Positions 9,829 to 17,952 of a DNA stretch of 64,000 nt are shown here, one piece after another. The notes under the pieces were generated by a model. The model was not told the origin of the DNA and did no database searches. It saw nothing but the letters and a program-made list of their open reading frames with translations. This stretch comes from RAM1 sp041905405 (GTDB lineage: Bacteria; Pseudomonadota; Gammaproteobacteria; Burkholderiales; Burkholderiaceae_C): contig JAYRLC010000008.1 of assembly GCA_041905405.1 (NCBI GenBank), positions 1 through 64,000 of the forward strand, read 5' to 3'. The translations under genes and the position numbers were made by a program. Positions within the stretch are counted from its first letter, which is position 1. Every line of letters starts with the position of its first letter.

Positions 9829-11301
9829 ATGTACTTGCGCGCCGGCGTGATTTCCCTGTCCCTGTTGCTGGCCAGCCGCGTGCTGGGCCTGCTGCGCGAG
9901 TCGGTCCAGGCCGCTACTTTCGGCACCACGGGACTGGCCGACCTGGTGGTCATGATGCTGACGCTGCCCGACCTGGCCAGCGCCATCCTGGCGGCCGGCG
10001 CACTGAGTTACGCGCTGCTGCCTCTGTGGGCCGGCCTGCCGCCGCCTGAGCTGGCGCGCAGCCAGCGGCTCACGGGCCTGCTGCTGCTGGCGATCGGTGC
10101 CGCGCTGGCGCTGGTGCTGTGGGTGGCGCCGTTGTGGGCGGGGCACAAGCTGGTGCCCGGGGCGTCCGATTCGGGCGCGCTGACCCTGGCCATGCATTGG
10201 GCGGCGCCCGCCATCCCGCTCGCGCTGCTGGGCTCGCTCTGGTACACGCGTTTGCAGCACGAGCGCGATGCCGTGGGCATGTACTGCATGAACATCGTGC
10301 ACACCGGCGCCATCGTGCTGGGCATGCTGGCGCTCGGCCATACAGAGGCTGTGACGGTGGCCGTGACCTGGATGGGCGCAGCGCTGCTGGTGGCGCTGGG
10401 GCTGCGGCTGGCGTTCCTGCGCTGGCGGCTCGCCCGGCTGGTGCCTGCAGCCGCAGCGGTGGTGGGCCCGGCTGATACCGCAGCCGCCGCACCCGCGCCG
10501 CAGGTGCCCGGCTGGCGCATCTGGCTGTGGGCCACCGTGTCGGCCGGCGCGCCGGCGGCGCTGGTGCTGCTGGCCCGCAGCCTGGTGTCCAACGAAGGCG
10601 AGGGGGCGCTTGCGGCTTTCAACTACGCCTGGAAGCTCGTGGAACTGCCCAACCTGCTGGCCATCCAGCTGGTGGCGACACTGGCCTTTCCCGCCCTGAC
10701 CCGCGCGCGCGCGGAAGGCCGTGACTTCAGCGTGCAACTGCGGGCGGCATTCGTGCTGTCGTGGGCGCTGGCCTGCGCCGCCGCCGTCGGCCTGTGGGTG
10801 GGCGCGCAGCCAGCGGCCCGGCTGCTGTTCGGCTGGGGCCGGATGACGCCGGACCATGTGGCTCAGGTGGCGCAGTGGGCCGCCTGGGGTGCCTGGGTGC
10901 TGCTGCCGCAGGCCCTGATCGCCGTGGCGGTCCTGGTGCTGGCCACGGTCGGCCGGTTGCGGGTGGCCGGATGGGCGTTCGGCGGGGCGCTGGCCGCTTT
11001 GGCGGCCCTGGGCGCCGCCGGACTGCATGACGGCCGTCAGGTCATGATCGCGCTGGGGGTCATCCTGGCCGTGCTGGCCCTGGCCTTGCTGTGGTCCCTG
11101 GGGCCGCGTGCGCGGCAGTCATTGGCCTGGCGCGACATGGCGGTGCCGGCCACGCTGTGCGGCGTGCTGGCGGCGCTGTCAACGCTGTTGCCTGCGGCGG
11201 ATTTGTGGCTTTCGCTGGCCGCGGCGGCGTTGTGCGCGGCGGCTGTACTGGCCGGCGCCTGGGCGAGCAGCCCGGCCCTGCGCGCAGCGCTGAAACGATA
11301 A
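9829..11301 (+). CDS. MurJ/MviN-type lipid flippase, probably for the glycan locus
   Basis: A 490-residue polytopic membrane protein with about 13-14 predicted hydrophobic helices. The N-terminus (LLASRVLGLLRESVQAATFG at about 13-32) matches the MurJ/MviN family of lipid II flippases in the MOP superfamily. Canonical murJ normally sits elsewhere in Burkholderiales. This copy is first in a row of surface-glycan genes, so I infer that it flips the lipid-linked product of this locus, as Wzx proteins do. ATG 9829 is chosen; the ORF opens 45 bases earlier with unconvincing residues. Lipid II transport remains possible. Confidence 0.75.
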   Translation: MYLRAGVISLSLLLASRVLGLLRESVQAATFGTTGLADLVVMMLTLPDLASAILAAGALSYALLPLWAGLPPPELARSQRLTGLLLLAIGAALALVLWVAPLWAGHKLVPGASDSGALTLAMHWAAPAIPLALLGSLWYTRLQHERDAVGMYCMNIVHTGAIVLGMLALGHTEAVTVAVTWMGAALLVALGLRLAFLRWRLARLVPAAAAVVGPADTAAAAPAPQVPGWRIWLWATVSAGAPAALVLLARSLVSNEGEGALAAFNYAWKLVELPNLLAIQLVATLAFPALTRARAEGRDFSVQLRAAFVLSWALACAAAVGLWVGAQPAARLLFGWGRMTPDHVAQVAQWAAWGAWVLLPQALIAVAVLVLATVGRLRVAGWAFGGALAALAALGAAGLHDGRQVMIALGVILAVLALALLWSLGPRARQSLAWRDMAVPATLCGVLAALSTLLPAADLWLSLAAAALCAAAVLAGAWASSPALRAALKR

Positions 11302-11310
11302 TCGGGCGCG

Positions 11311-12126
11311 ATGATCGACCTGCTGCAAGTGACCAACGACCCGGCCGTGGCCCGGCAGTGCGATGCCATGGACGGCATGCGCATTTTCCTGGACCTGGAA
11401 AGCATGGGCAAGGTCGAACGGCAGGCCGGGCGCAACACCTTCATCAGCACGCACCGTGTCGAGGACATTGCGCCGGTCAAGGCGCAACTGAACCGCACGA
11501 AGCTCATGGTGCGCGTCAATCCGCTGCATGCCGGGACCGCGGCCGAGATTGACGCCGTGCTGGCTCAGGGGGCCGACATGGTCATGCTGCCCATGTTCCG
11601 CACTGCGGCCGATCTGTCTGATTTTGCGCGCCTGGTGGCGGGCCGCGCGCCCATCGTCGCGCTATTGGAAACCGCCGACGCCCTGGCCTGCGTGGACCAA
11701 TGGGTCGCGACGCCGGGCCTGCACGAGGTGTTCGTCGGCTTGAACGACCTGCACCTGTCGCTGGGTTGCCGCTTCATGTTCGAGCCGCTGGCCCGTGGCC
11801 ATGTGGACCGGGTGGCGCAGGCCGCGCGGCGGCAGGGGGTGCGGTTCGGCTTTGGGGGCATTGCGCGGCTGGACGAAGGCCTGCTGCCGGGGCGCGACGT
11901 GCTGGCCGAACACCTGCGCCTGGGCTCGCAGGCCGTGATCCTGTCGCGCACCTTCCGCGGCGACGACCCGGCCGCGGCGCTGGCGTCCGGCGTGGCTTCG
12001 CTGCGGCAGGCCGAGCAGGCGTTGGCCGGCCGCACGCCGCAGCAAGTGGAAGAAGACCGCGTGCGCGTCGCGGCATGCATCGACGCGGTTGCCGCCGGCA
12101 TGGCCGCCGCAAAGGCCTCCGCATGA
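11311..12126 (+). CDS. HpcH/HpaI aldolase-like protein
   Basis: A 271-residue TIM-barrel protein of the HpcH/HpaI aldolase/citrate lyase superfamily. Supporting segments are RIFLDLESMGK near the N-terminus, a metal-ligand Glu in ALLETADAL, and VGLNDLHLSLG, which corresponds to the Asp-containing metal loop. Family members cleave or form pyruvate- or phosphoenolpyruvate-type aldols. It lies nine bases after the MurJ-like gene, and its stop overlaps the start of the phosphoglycosyltransferase gene, which ties it to the glycan locus. The substrate is unknown; synthesis or breakdown of an acidic sugar or of a substituent is possible. Confidence 0.7.
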   Translation: MIDLLQVTNDPAVARQCDAMDGMRIFLDLESMGKVERQAGRNTFISTHRVEDIAPVKAQLNRTKLMVRVNPLHAGTAAEIDAVLAQGADMVMLPMFRTAADLSDFARLVAGRAPIVALLETADALACVDQWVATPGLHEVFVGLNDLHLSLGCRFMFEPLARGHVDRVAQAARRQGVRFGFGGIARLDEGLLPGRDVLAEHLRLGSQAVILSRTFRGDDPAAALASGVASLRQAEQALAGRTPQQVEEDRVRVAACIDAVAAGMAAAKASA

Positions 12127-12689
12127 AGCGGCTTGTGGACATCGTGGGCTCACTGGTTGCGCTGGCGCTGCTGTCGCCCGTGATGCTGCTGGCGGCCCTG
12201 GCCGTCTGGCTGGACGACGGGCGACCCGTGTTCTTCCGCCAGACGCGCGTGGGCGTGGGGGGCCGTACGTTCGGTATGTTCAAGTTCCGCACCATGGTGC
12301 GCAATGCGGCGACCATCGGCCCCTGGCACACCGCATCGGACGACCCGCGCATCACGCGCACCGGCCGGTTCCTGCGGCGCAGCAGCATCGACGAGCTGCC
12401 GCAGATCCTCAACGTGCTGCGCGGCGAGATGAGCCTGGTGGGGCCACGGCCCGACGTGCCCGCGCAAGAGTCGCTGTACACGCCGCAGGACTGGGCGCTG
12501 CGCTGCAGCGTGCGGCCCGGCATCACCGGGCTGGCGCAGGCCAAGATCCGCTCCGGCGGCGTGGAGGGCGAGCGGCTGGCGCTGGACCTGCGCTACGTGG
12601 CCGAATGCCGGGGCCTGCGCGGCCTGTGGCTGGACCTGAAAATCATGGTGTGGACGCTGTCACGCCTGAGCGGCAAAGGAGCGAACTGA
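12123..12689 (+). CDS. Sugar phosphotransferase (PglC/WcaJ catalytic domain type)
   Basis: An initiating phosphoglycosyltransferase that moves a sugar phosphate from a UDP-sugar onto undecaprenyl phosphate. The 188-residue protein is the minimal form: one N-terminal re-entrant hydrophobic helix (about 5-30), KFRTM, the catalytic Asp-Glu pair in SSIDELPQ (about 90-97), and MSLVGPRPD. It lacks the extra N-terminal membrane domain of WcaJ. With the dehydratase at 33402 it could start a glycan on undecaprenyl phosphate with a deoxy-amino sugar. The start overlaps the preceding stop (ATGA). Confidence 0.9.
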   Translation: MKRLVDIVGSLVALALLSPVMLLAALAVWLDDGRPVFFRQTRVGVGGRTFGMFKFRTMVRNAATIGPWHTASDDPRITRTGRFLRRSSIDELPQILNVLRGEMSLVGPRPDVPAQESLYTPQDWALRCSVRPGITGLAQAKIRSGGVEGERLALDLRYVAECRGLRGLWLDLKIMVWTLSRLSGKGAN

Positions 12690-12691
12690 GC

Positions 12692-14506
12692 ATGTGCGGC
12701 ATCTTCGGCTACTGGGACCGTCAGCGCCGCGCGCTGCCCGACGCGGCGCTGGATGGCATGGCCTGCAGCCTGGCCCACCGCGGCCCGGACGACGAAGGCA
12801 TCTGGCACCAGCCACGGCGCGGCGTGGCGATCGGCAACAAGCGCCTGTCCATCATCGACATCGGCGGCGGCCACCAGCCCTTCGTGTCCGACGACGGCCA
12901 GGTCGCCGTGGTGCAGAACGGCGAGATCTTCAATTACGTCGAACTGGCTGCAGACCTGCGCCGCCAGGGCGTGACGCTCAAGACGCAATCGGACACCGAG
13001 GTGATCCTGCGCCTGTACGAGCGCGAGGGCATCTCGTTCGTGAGCAAGCTCAACGGCATGTTCGCGATCGCCATCGACGACCTGCGCGAGGACGCGCTGT
13101 ACCTGATCCGCGACCGTATCGGCGTCAAGCCGCTGTACGTGCGCGACGACGGCACGCGCGTGGCGTTTGCGTCCGAGATCAAGGCGATCCTGCCCGAATC
13201 GCTGACTGGCATGGCGACGCCTGCCATCGACGTGGAGGCGATCCACCACTATCTGGGGTTCAACTACATCCCCGCGCCCTGGACCATCTGGCAGGGTATC
13301 CGCCACGTCATGCCCGGCACCTGGATGCGCCTGACGCGCAGCGGCGCGCAGACGCAGCGTTGGTGGCGCCTGGCCGACCAGCAGGAGCGCGACCACGAGT
13401 TCGGCGATTGGGCCGAGGAATTCATGGCCGTACTGGACGATGCCACGCGGATCCGCCTGCGGGCCGACGTGCCCTGGGGTGCGTTCCTGTCGGGCGGGGT
13501 CGATTCGAGCACCATCGTGGGCCTGATGGCCCGCCACGTGAAGGACCCGGTCAAAACCTTCTGCATCGGCTTTGCCGACCCGCGCTACGACGAATCGGCC
13601 TTCGCAGCCGAAGCCGCACGCCGCTTCGGCTGCGAGCACACGAGTGAGGTGGCCGAACTCAACATGCTGGACCGCTGGCCGAAAGTGCTGCACTACCTGG
13701 ACCAGCCGCATGGCGATGCGTCGTTCATGCCCACGCTGCGCGTCAGCGAGCTCGCGGCGAAGCACGTCAAGGTCGTACTGACCGGCGACGGTGGCGACGA
13801 GCTGTTCGCGGGCTATGACAAGTACGCCGCGTTCTTTGCGCGGCCGGGCGCCGACGCGCTGGACGACGACGCCTTCCGCCGCCAGTACTTCGATTCGATC
13901 TCGCTGTTCACACCCGCAGCCCGGCAGGCGCTGTACCGGCCCGAAGTCGCCCGCAAGCTCGCAGGTATCGACAGCTACGAGGCCGCCGCGCGCCCCTGGT
14001 TCGACGAGGCCGCCCACTTCGACCGCATCAACCAGGCGCTGTACCTGGACATGCAGTTGCTGCTGTCGGGCAACAACCTGGTCAAGCCCGACCGCATGGG
14101 CATGGCCGTGTCGATAGAGGCGCGCACGCCGTTCCTGGACTGGCGGATGATGGAACTGGCCTTTCGCTCGCGCGGCAATACCAAGCTGCACGGCGGCGAC
14201 AAGAAGCATTGGTACAAGAAGGCTGCCGCGCCGCTGATCGGCGACGACTTGGCCTACCGCAAAAAGCAGATGTTCACCGTGCCCATCGGCGAATGGTTCC
14301 GCGGCGAAAGCCATGCGTGGCTGCGTTCGACGCTGCAGGGCAGTGAGCTGCTGTCGGGCCTGTTCAACCCTGAGCGCATCGGCGCCATGCTGGACGCCCA
14401 CCGCGACGGCTCGGCCAATTTCACGCGCGAGCTGCGGGCACTGGCGGCGCTGGGGCTGTGGGAGCAGCACCACCGTGACCGTCTGGCATCATCCGTTCAA
14501 CTCTGA
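12692..14506 (+). CDS. asnB: Asparagine synthase-like glutamine amidotransferase
   Basis: A class II glutamine-dependent amidotransferase of 604 residues. The N-terminal Ntn domain starts MCGIFGYW, with the catalytic Cys exposed after Met removal, and the C-terminal synthetase domain has the PP-loop SGGVDSS near residues 268-274. Both active sites look intact. In polysaccharide loci such paralogues are thought to amidate sugar acids or related carboxylates rather than to supply asparagine; here that is inference from position. ATG 12692 directly follows the phosphoglycosyltransferase stop. A housekeeping asparagine synthetase cannot be excluded. Confidence 0.85.
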   Translation: MCGIFGYWDRQRRALPDAALDGMACSLAHRGPDDEGIWHQPRRGVAIGNKRLSIIDIGGGHQPFVSDDGQVAVVQNGEIFNYVELAADLRRQGVTLKTQSDTEVILRLYEREGISFVSKLNGMFAIAIDDLREDALYLIRDRIGVKPLYVRDDGTRVAFASEIKAILPESLTGMATPAIDVEAIHHYLGFNYIPAPWTIWQGIRHVMPGTWMRLTRSGAQTQRWWRLADQQERDHEFGDWAEEFMAVLDDATRIRLRADVPWGAFLSGGVDSSTIVGLMARHVKDPVKTFCIGFADPRYDESAFAAEAARRFGCEHTSEVAELNMLDRWPKVLHYLDQPHGDASFMPTLRVSELAAKHVKVVLTGDGGDELFAGYDKYAAFFARPGADALDDDAFRRQYFDSISLFTPAARQALYRPEVARKLAGIDSYEAAARPWFDEAAHFDRINQALYLDMQLLLSGNNLVKPDRMGMAVSIEARTPFLDWRMMELAFRSRGNTKLHGGDKKHWYKKAAAPLIGDDLAYRKKQMFTVPIGEWFRGESHAWLRSTLQGSELLSGLFNPERIGAMLDAHRDGSANFTRELRALAALGLWEQHHRDRLASSVQL

Positions 14507-14526
14507 TTTTTTTTGGGGCATACAAC

Positions 14527-15153
14527 ATGAGTCAATTTAGAACCGAACAGGAAGCGTTCTGGGCCGGCGAATTCGGCAACGCCTATGTCCAGCGCAGCCA
14601 GGGTGAGCTTCTGGTGGCGGCCAACATCGACCTGTTCAGTAAGGCACTGCGTGTGGCACGGCGGATTGAGAGCTGCATCGAATTCGGAGCCAATGTGGGG
14701 TTGAACCTGCGAGCGCTCAAAGCGCTGTACCCTCTCATGGAACAGCACGCCATCGAAATCAATGCCGATGCTGTTGCCCACCTTCAGCAGGTCGTACCGC
14801 CCGCAAATATCAACCATGGTTCCATCCTGGAATTCGAGCCGTCGCGTGTATTTGACCTGGTGCTGATCAAAGGTGTGCTCATTCACATCAACCCAGAACA
14901 GCTGCCTGCTGTCTACGACAAGTTGTATCGCAGTGCGGGCAAGTACATCATCGTGTGCGAGTACTACAACCCGACCCCTGTGGCGGTGACGTATCGCGGA
15001 CACGAAGACCGGCTGTTCAAGCGCGATTTCGCCGGTGAAATCATGGACCGCTATCCCGACGTCAAGCTGCTGGACTACGGCTTTGTCTACCAGCGTGACA
15101 GCAAATTCCCGCAGGACGACGGCACCTGGTTCCTGATGGAGAAAGCGGCCTGA
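14527..15153 (+). CDS. Pseudaminic acid biosynthesis-associated methyltransferase
   Basis: A 208-residue SAM-dependent methyltransferase. The SAM-binding loop is IEFGANVGLNLRAL (about 50-63). The N-terminus (FRTEQEAFWAGEFGNAY) and overall length match the family named for its frequent link with pseudaminic acid genes (TIGR03587). The acceptor is not known for the family; an O- or N-methyl group on the sugar or its acyl substituent is plausible. The local base composition is a little richer in A+T than the neighbours. Its co-occurrence with a full pse operon within 2 kb supports the assignment. Confidence 0.85.
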   Translation: MSQFRTEQEAFWAGEFGNAYVQRSQGELLVAANIDLFSKALRVARRIESCIEFGANVGLNLRALKALYPLMEQHAIEINADAVAHLQQVVPPANINHGSILEFEPSRVFDLVLIKGVLIHINPEQLPAVYDKLYRSAGKYIIVCEYYNPTPVAVTYRGHEDRLFKRDFAGEIMDRYPDVKLLDYGFVYQRDSKFPQDDGTWFLMEKAA

Positions 15154-15173
15154 CACTGCAGGGGCGGGAAGGC

Positions 15174-16418
15174 ATGGCGCAGCGCACCGTCTTGTTCGTC
15201 AGCTACGGCGGCGGCCACATCGCCATGGTCCTGCCCGTCATGCGGGCCTTGCAGGCGCGGTTTCCGCACTGGCGCCTGGAGTTCCTGGCGCTCACGACCG
15301 CCGGGCAGATGGCCCGGCGCGAAGGTGTTCACTGCCTGAGCTACCGCGACTTTGCCCACTGGTACGACCCTGGGCGCCTGCGCGCGCTGGCTGCGCCGCT
15401 GATGGAGCAGACGCAGCACCCGCTGGTCAGCCCGGAAGAGACCGAGGCGTACCTGGGCATCAACCTGGCCGACCTGCAGGACCGGCTGGGCGAGGATGCG
15501 GCCCAGCGGCTGTATGAAGAGCGCGGGCGCTGGGCCTTTCATCCCACGGGCTTCATGCGCCGACTCATGGATGAGCTGAAACCCGACGTGGTGGTGGCCA
15601 CGAACTCGCCGCGCAGCGAGGCGGCGGCGCTGGAGGTTGCCAGCGACATGGGCATCCCGACGTTGTGCATGGTGGATCTGTTCTCGCCGCCGGGCGACCC
15701 CTTCCTGGACCGCAGCCACTACGCGGACATGCTCACCACGATCAACGAGCTGGGACGCGACAACCTGATTGCCGGGGGCGTGCCTGGGGAGCGCATCCAC
15801 GTCACCGGCAGCCCGGCATTCGATTCGCTGGCCTCGCCGTTGCGCATCGAGGAAGCGGCGCGCGAGCGCGAGCGCATGGGCTGGACGGGGCTGAAGGTCA
15901 TTCTCTGGGCCGGTCACCTGGACCTGCCCATGGCGGCCGATGGGCCGGAGGCCGACCCCGCCTACCTGGGCAGGACCGTGGAACGGCTGTTGCGTGAACT
16001 GGTGGCGGCCTGTCCCGATGCGGCGCTGCTCATCCGCTACCACCCCAACCACATCGAACATTTTGCCGATGGCGTGGCGCAGGAGCGTGTGTTCTGGAGC
16101 GACCCGCTGATCCGATCCGCCCAGGTGGACGTGCAGATGGCGGACATCGTGGTCGTCCACGGATCGACCATCGGCCTGGAGGCCGCCATCGCCGGCAAAA
16201 GCGTGCTGGCCATGGACAACTCGCCGTCGCGCCACATTTCCCCGCTCAGCGATTTCGGCGTGGCTGTGGGGGTTCCATCGTTCGATCAACTGGTGCCCAT
16301 GGTCCGCGCGGCCATGCAGGCGCCACACGCCCATGCATTTCCCAATCAGAAGGGCGCCGCGGCCGACAAGGTGGCGGACCTGATCGCCGCGGCCGCTGAG
16401 GCCCGCTACCCGTCCTAG
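15174..16418 (+). CDS. GT-B-fold glycosyltransferase-like protein of unknown specificity
   Basis: A 414-residue protein with an N-terminal Rossmann-like start (VLFVSYGGGHIAMVLPVMRA) resembling MurG, UDP-GlcNAc 2-epimerase and other GT-B enzymes. The C-terminal half has a nucleotide-sugar-binding look: IRYHPNHIEHF followed by VVVHGSTIGLEAAIAGKSVL (about 322-341). I do not recognise a named family. The position beside the nonulosonate methyltransferase makes it a candidate pseudaminic acid transferase; a sugar epimerase or hydrolase is the alternative. GGGAAG precedes ATG 15174. It is the last gene of the plus-strand arm. Confidence 0.65.
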   Translation: MAQRTVLFVSYGGGHIAMVLPVMRALQARFPHWRLEFLALTTAGQMARREGVHCLSYRDFAHWYDPGRLRALAAPLMEQTQHPLVSPEETEAYLGINLADLQDRLGEDAAQRLYEERGRWAFHPTGFMRRLMDELKPDVVVATNSPRSEAAALEVASDMGIPTLCMVDLFSPPGDPFLDRSHYADMLTTINELGRDNLIAGGVPGERIHVTGSPAFDSLASPLRIEEAARERERMGWTGLKVILWAGHLDLPMAADGPEADPAYLGRTVERLLRELVAACPDAALLIRYHPNHIEHFADGVAQERVFWSDPLIRSAQVDVQMADIVVVHGSTIGLEAAIAGKSVLAMDNSPSRHISPLSDFGVAVGVPSFDQLVPMVRAAMQAPHAHAFPNQKGAAADKVADLIAAAAEARYPS

Positions 16419-16450
16419 GTGGTTTGCCTGCGGTCTTCTCCGGCTTGAAC

Positions 16451-16477
16451 GCCTGACGGGACGGCGCCCCGTCAGGC
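16451..16477 (+). terminator. GC-rich hairpin after the GT-B-like gene
   Basis: A perfect 10-bp stem (GCCTGACGGG at 16451-16460 with CCCGTCAGGC at 16468-16477) lies 32 bases after the stop of the plus-strand arm. It lacks a T-run, so it is at best an imperfect intrinsic terminator for the plus-strand operon. Confidence 0.45.
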
Positions 16478-16528
16478 TGGCGGCGCTCGAGCGAGTGGAC
16501 TGCGGACTTCTGCAACGTTGGCCTCAAG

Positions 16529-16706
16529 CCCGTCGGGGTGGGGCGGCGCTTTCGCCACCGATCAAGAGCCCGGGCGCGAAGCACGGAGGGCTGGCGCACG
16601 GGCATGGACGGAGACCGGGTTGTCACTCGCCGGCCTGAGTACTGCAGCGGCTCGCCCCGAAGGGGACCGGACTCTGGTGGCGAAAGCGCCGCCCCGCCGC
16701 GACGGG
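16529..16706. repeat. Long inverted repeat in the convergent intergenic region
   Basis: Within the 325-base gap between the convergent arms of the glycan locus, the 31 bases at 16529-16559 are the reverse complement of 16676-16706 with two mismatches; the inner 20 bp (16540-16559 and 16676-16695) are perfect. The arms are separated by 116 bases. Next to the perfect core the pairing continues imperfectly inward (AGAG with CTCT, CCGG with CCGG). No coding potential is convincing. It could fold as a large hairpin in RNA from either strand, act as a bidirectional terminator, or be the remnant of a small mobile repeat. Confidence 0.7.
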
Positions 16707-16743
16707 CGTTGCCCTCGGAGAACGCTGAAAAACAGAACAGGCC

Positions 16744-17952
16744 CTAAACCTGCATCCCCTTGCCGATCAGGATGTAGTGATCCTGCTGTTCAAACGCGGC
16801 GGCATTGGTGCAGTAGCTGCCGGTGAAGCGGCGCGCGGCTGCTGAGAGCGGGGTGGCCCGCGCCGGGGCGGCGGCATCACCGAAGTGATGGTTCATCAGC
16901 CACTGGAAGGCCTGGTCCGAAATACCCAGCCAGTCGAAGAACATCTGGTTCAGACGGGGGCTGGTGGCGTCGCTGTAGTGGCGTTCCAGCTCCAGAGCGT
17001 CGTCGCGTGTGATGCGCCCGAAACGGATCTCGCGGCACAGGTGGTCGCGTACACGCCCGTAGCCCAGTTTGCGGCGCTTGAGCGCGTCGTGCACGCTGGT
17101 GTAGACCATGTTGTCCACGTGATCGTAGGTGTCGAACGTGGCGGGGCACTGCGCGGCGCGCGCGCCGAACCTGTCCACCATCTCTTCGCTGTAGCGTCGC
17201 GTGTCCCACGGCAGGTAGTTGGCCAGGTAGATGCCGCGCACGTTCGTGTCCGCGAGCTGGCTGTCGCTGGGGTAGCGCAGCGGCAGCACGTCGTTGTCAT
17301 CCAGCAGCGATTCCGTGCTGACCAGCTCGCCCGGCTCATGGCCCATGAGGTCGTGCTCGTGCCGGCTGCGGCGCGTCATCTCGTTCTCGTCCCGGTACGA
17401 GAACATGCCCGCCTGCTCCGTCGGCTGGTGCAGCGGCCAGATCACCAGGGGAATGTTGTGCTGCACCGCCACGCGCACCGGCCAGACCGTATGACCGGCC
17501 AGGAACGGCCAGTGAACGCTGCCAAAGCGCGACAGGGTTTCGCGGATCAGCTTCTTGTAGACCAGCGGCGAGGTGGTCTTCAGGAAGATGTCGCAGTCGA
17601 ACGTGTCGCGGATCAGGTCCAGGTTCTCGATGCCCGCCTGGCTGTTGAAGTGCGAGTTGAACGCCACCAGCAGCGGGTTGAGCCCCAGATCGCGCTTGAC
17701 CACGTCCAGCACCTTGAAATACTCGGGCGTTCCGCGAATCGGGATCACGCAGTCGTAGCCGCCCTTGCGGCCTTTGTAGGGGTGCAGGACGCGGGCCAGC
17801 TGCTCCAGCCGCGCGTCCCAGTCCAGCGACATCTTTTCGGCATGAGTGGCGCAGCCGCTGCACAGGCCGGTCTCGTCGAACGTCAGGCCGAACGGGTGCC
17901 TGCTGTCGTACAGGCACACGCGGCATTGCTGGAAGGGCCGGTCAGTCTGCAT
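16744..17952 (-). CDS. N-acetyl-sugar amidotransferase paralogue with degenerate PP-loop
   Basis: A 402-residue protein of the WbuX/WbpG/PseA family, whose active members use ammonia from a HisH/HisF-like pair to turn an N-acetyl group into an acetamidino group. The N-terminal zinc-finger-like cysteines are present (C10, C13, C31, C34). Where the family has the ATP-binding PP-loop (IPVSGGKDS-like), this protein reads IPIRGTPEYFK at about 70-80, so the Ser, Lys and Asp of the loop are gone. It is the last gene of the minus-strand operon and overlaps the HisF-like gene by 11 bases. It may be a non-catalytic partner, a specificity subunit, or an enzyme with altered chemistry. The frame is intact, so it is not an obvious pseudogene. 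Confidence 0.75.
   Translation of the reverse strand: MQTDRPFQQCRVCLYDSRHPFGLTFDETGLCSGCATHAEKMSLDWDARLEQLARVLHPYKGRKGGYDCVIPIRGTPEYFKVLDVVKRDLGLNPLLVAFNSHFNSQAGIENLDLIRDTFDCDIFLKTTSPLVYKKLIRETLSRFGSVHWPFLAGHTVWPVRVAVQHNIPLVIWPLHQPTEQAGMFSYRDENEMTRRSRHEHDLMGHEPGELVSTESLLDDNDVLPLRYPSDSQLADTNVRGIYLANYLPWDTRRYSEEMVDRFGARAAQCPATFDTYDHVDNMVYTSVHDALKRRKLGYGRVRDHLCREIRFGRITRDDALELERHYSDATSPRLNQMFFDWLGISDQAFQWLMNHHFGDAAAPARATPLSAAARRFTGSYCTNAAAFEQQDHYILIGKGMQV

Noticed and set aside
16744..17952. Calling the PP-loop-less amidotransferase a pseudogene
   Set aside because: The frame is intact over 402 residues, the cysteines are kept and it is tightly overlapped with its neighbour, so function in another form is more likely.
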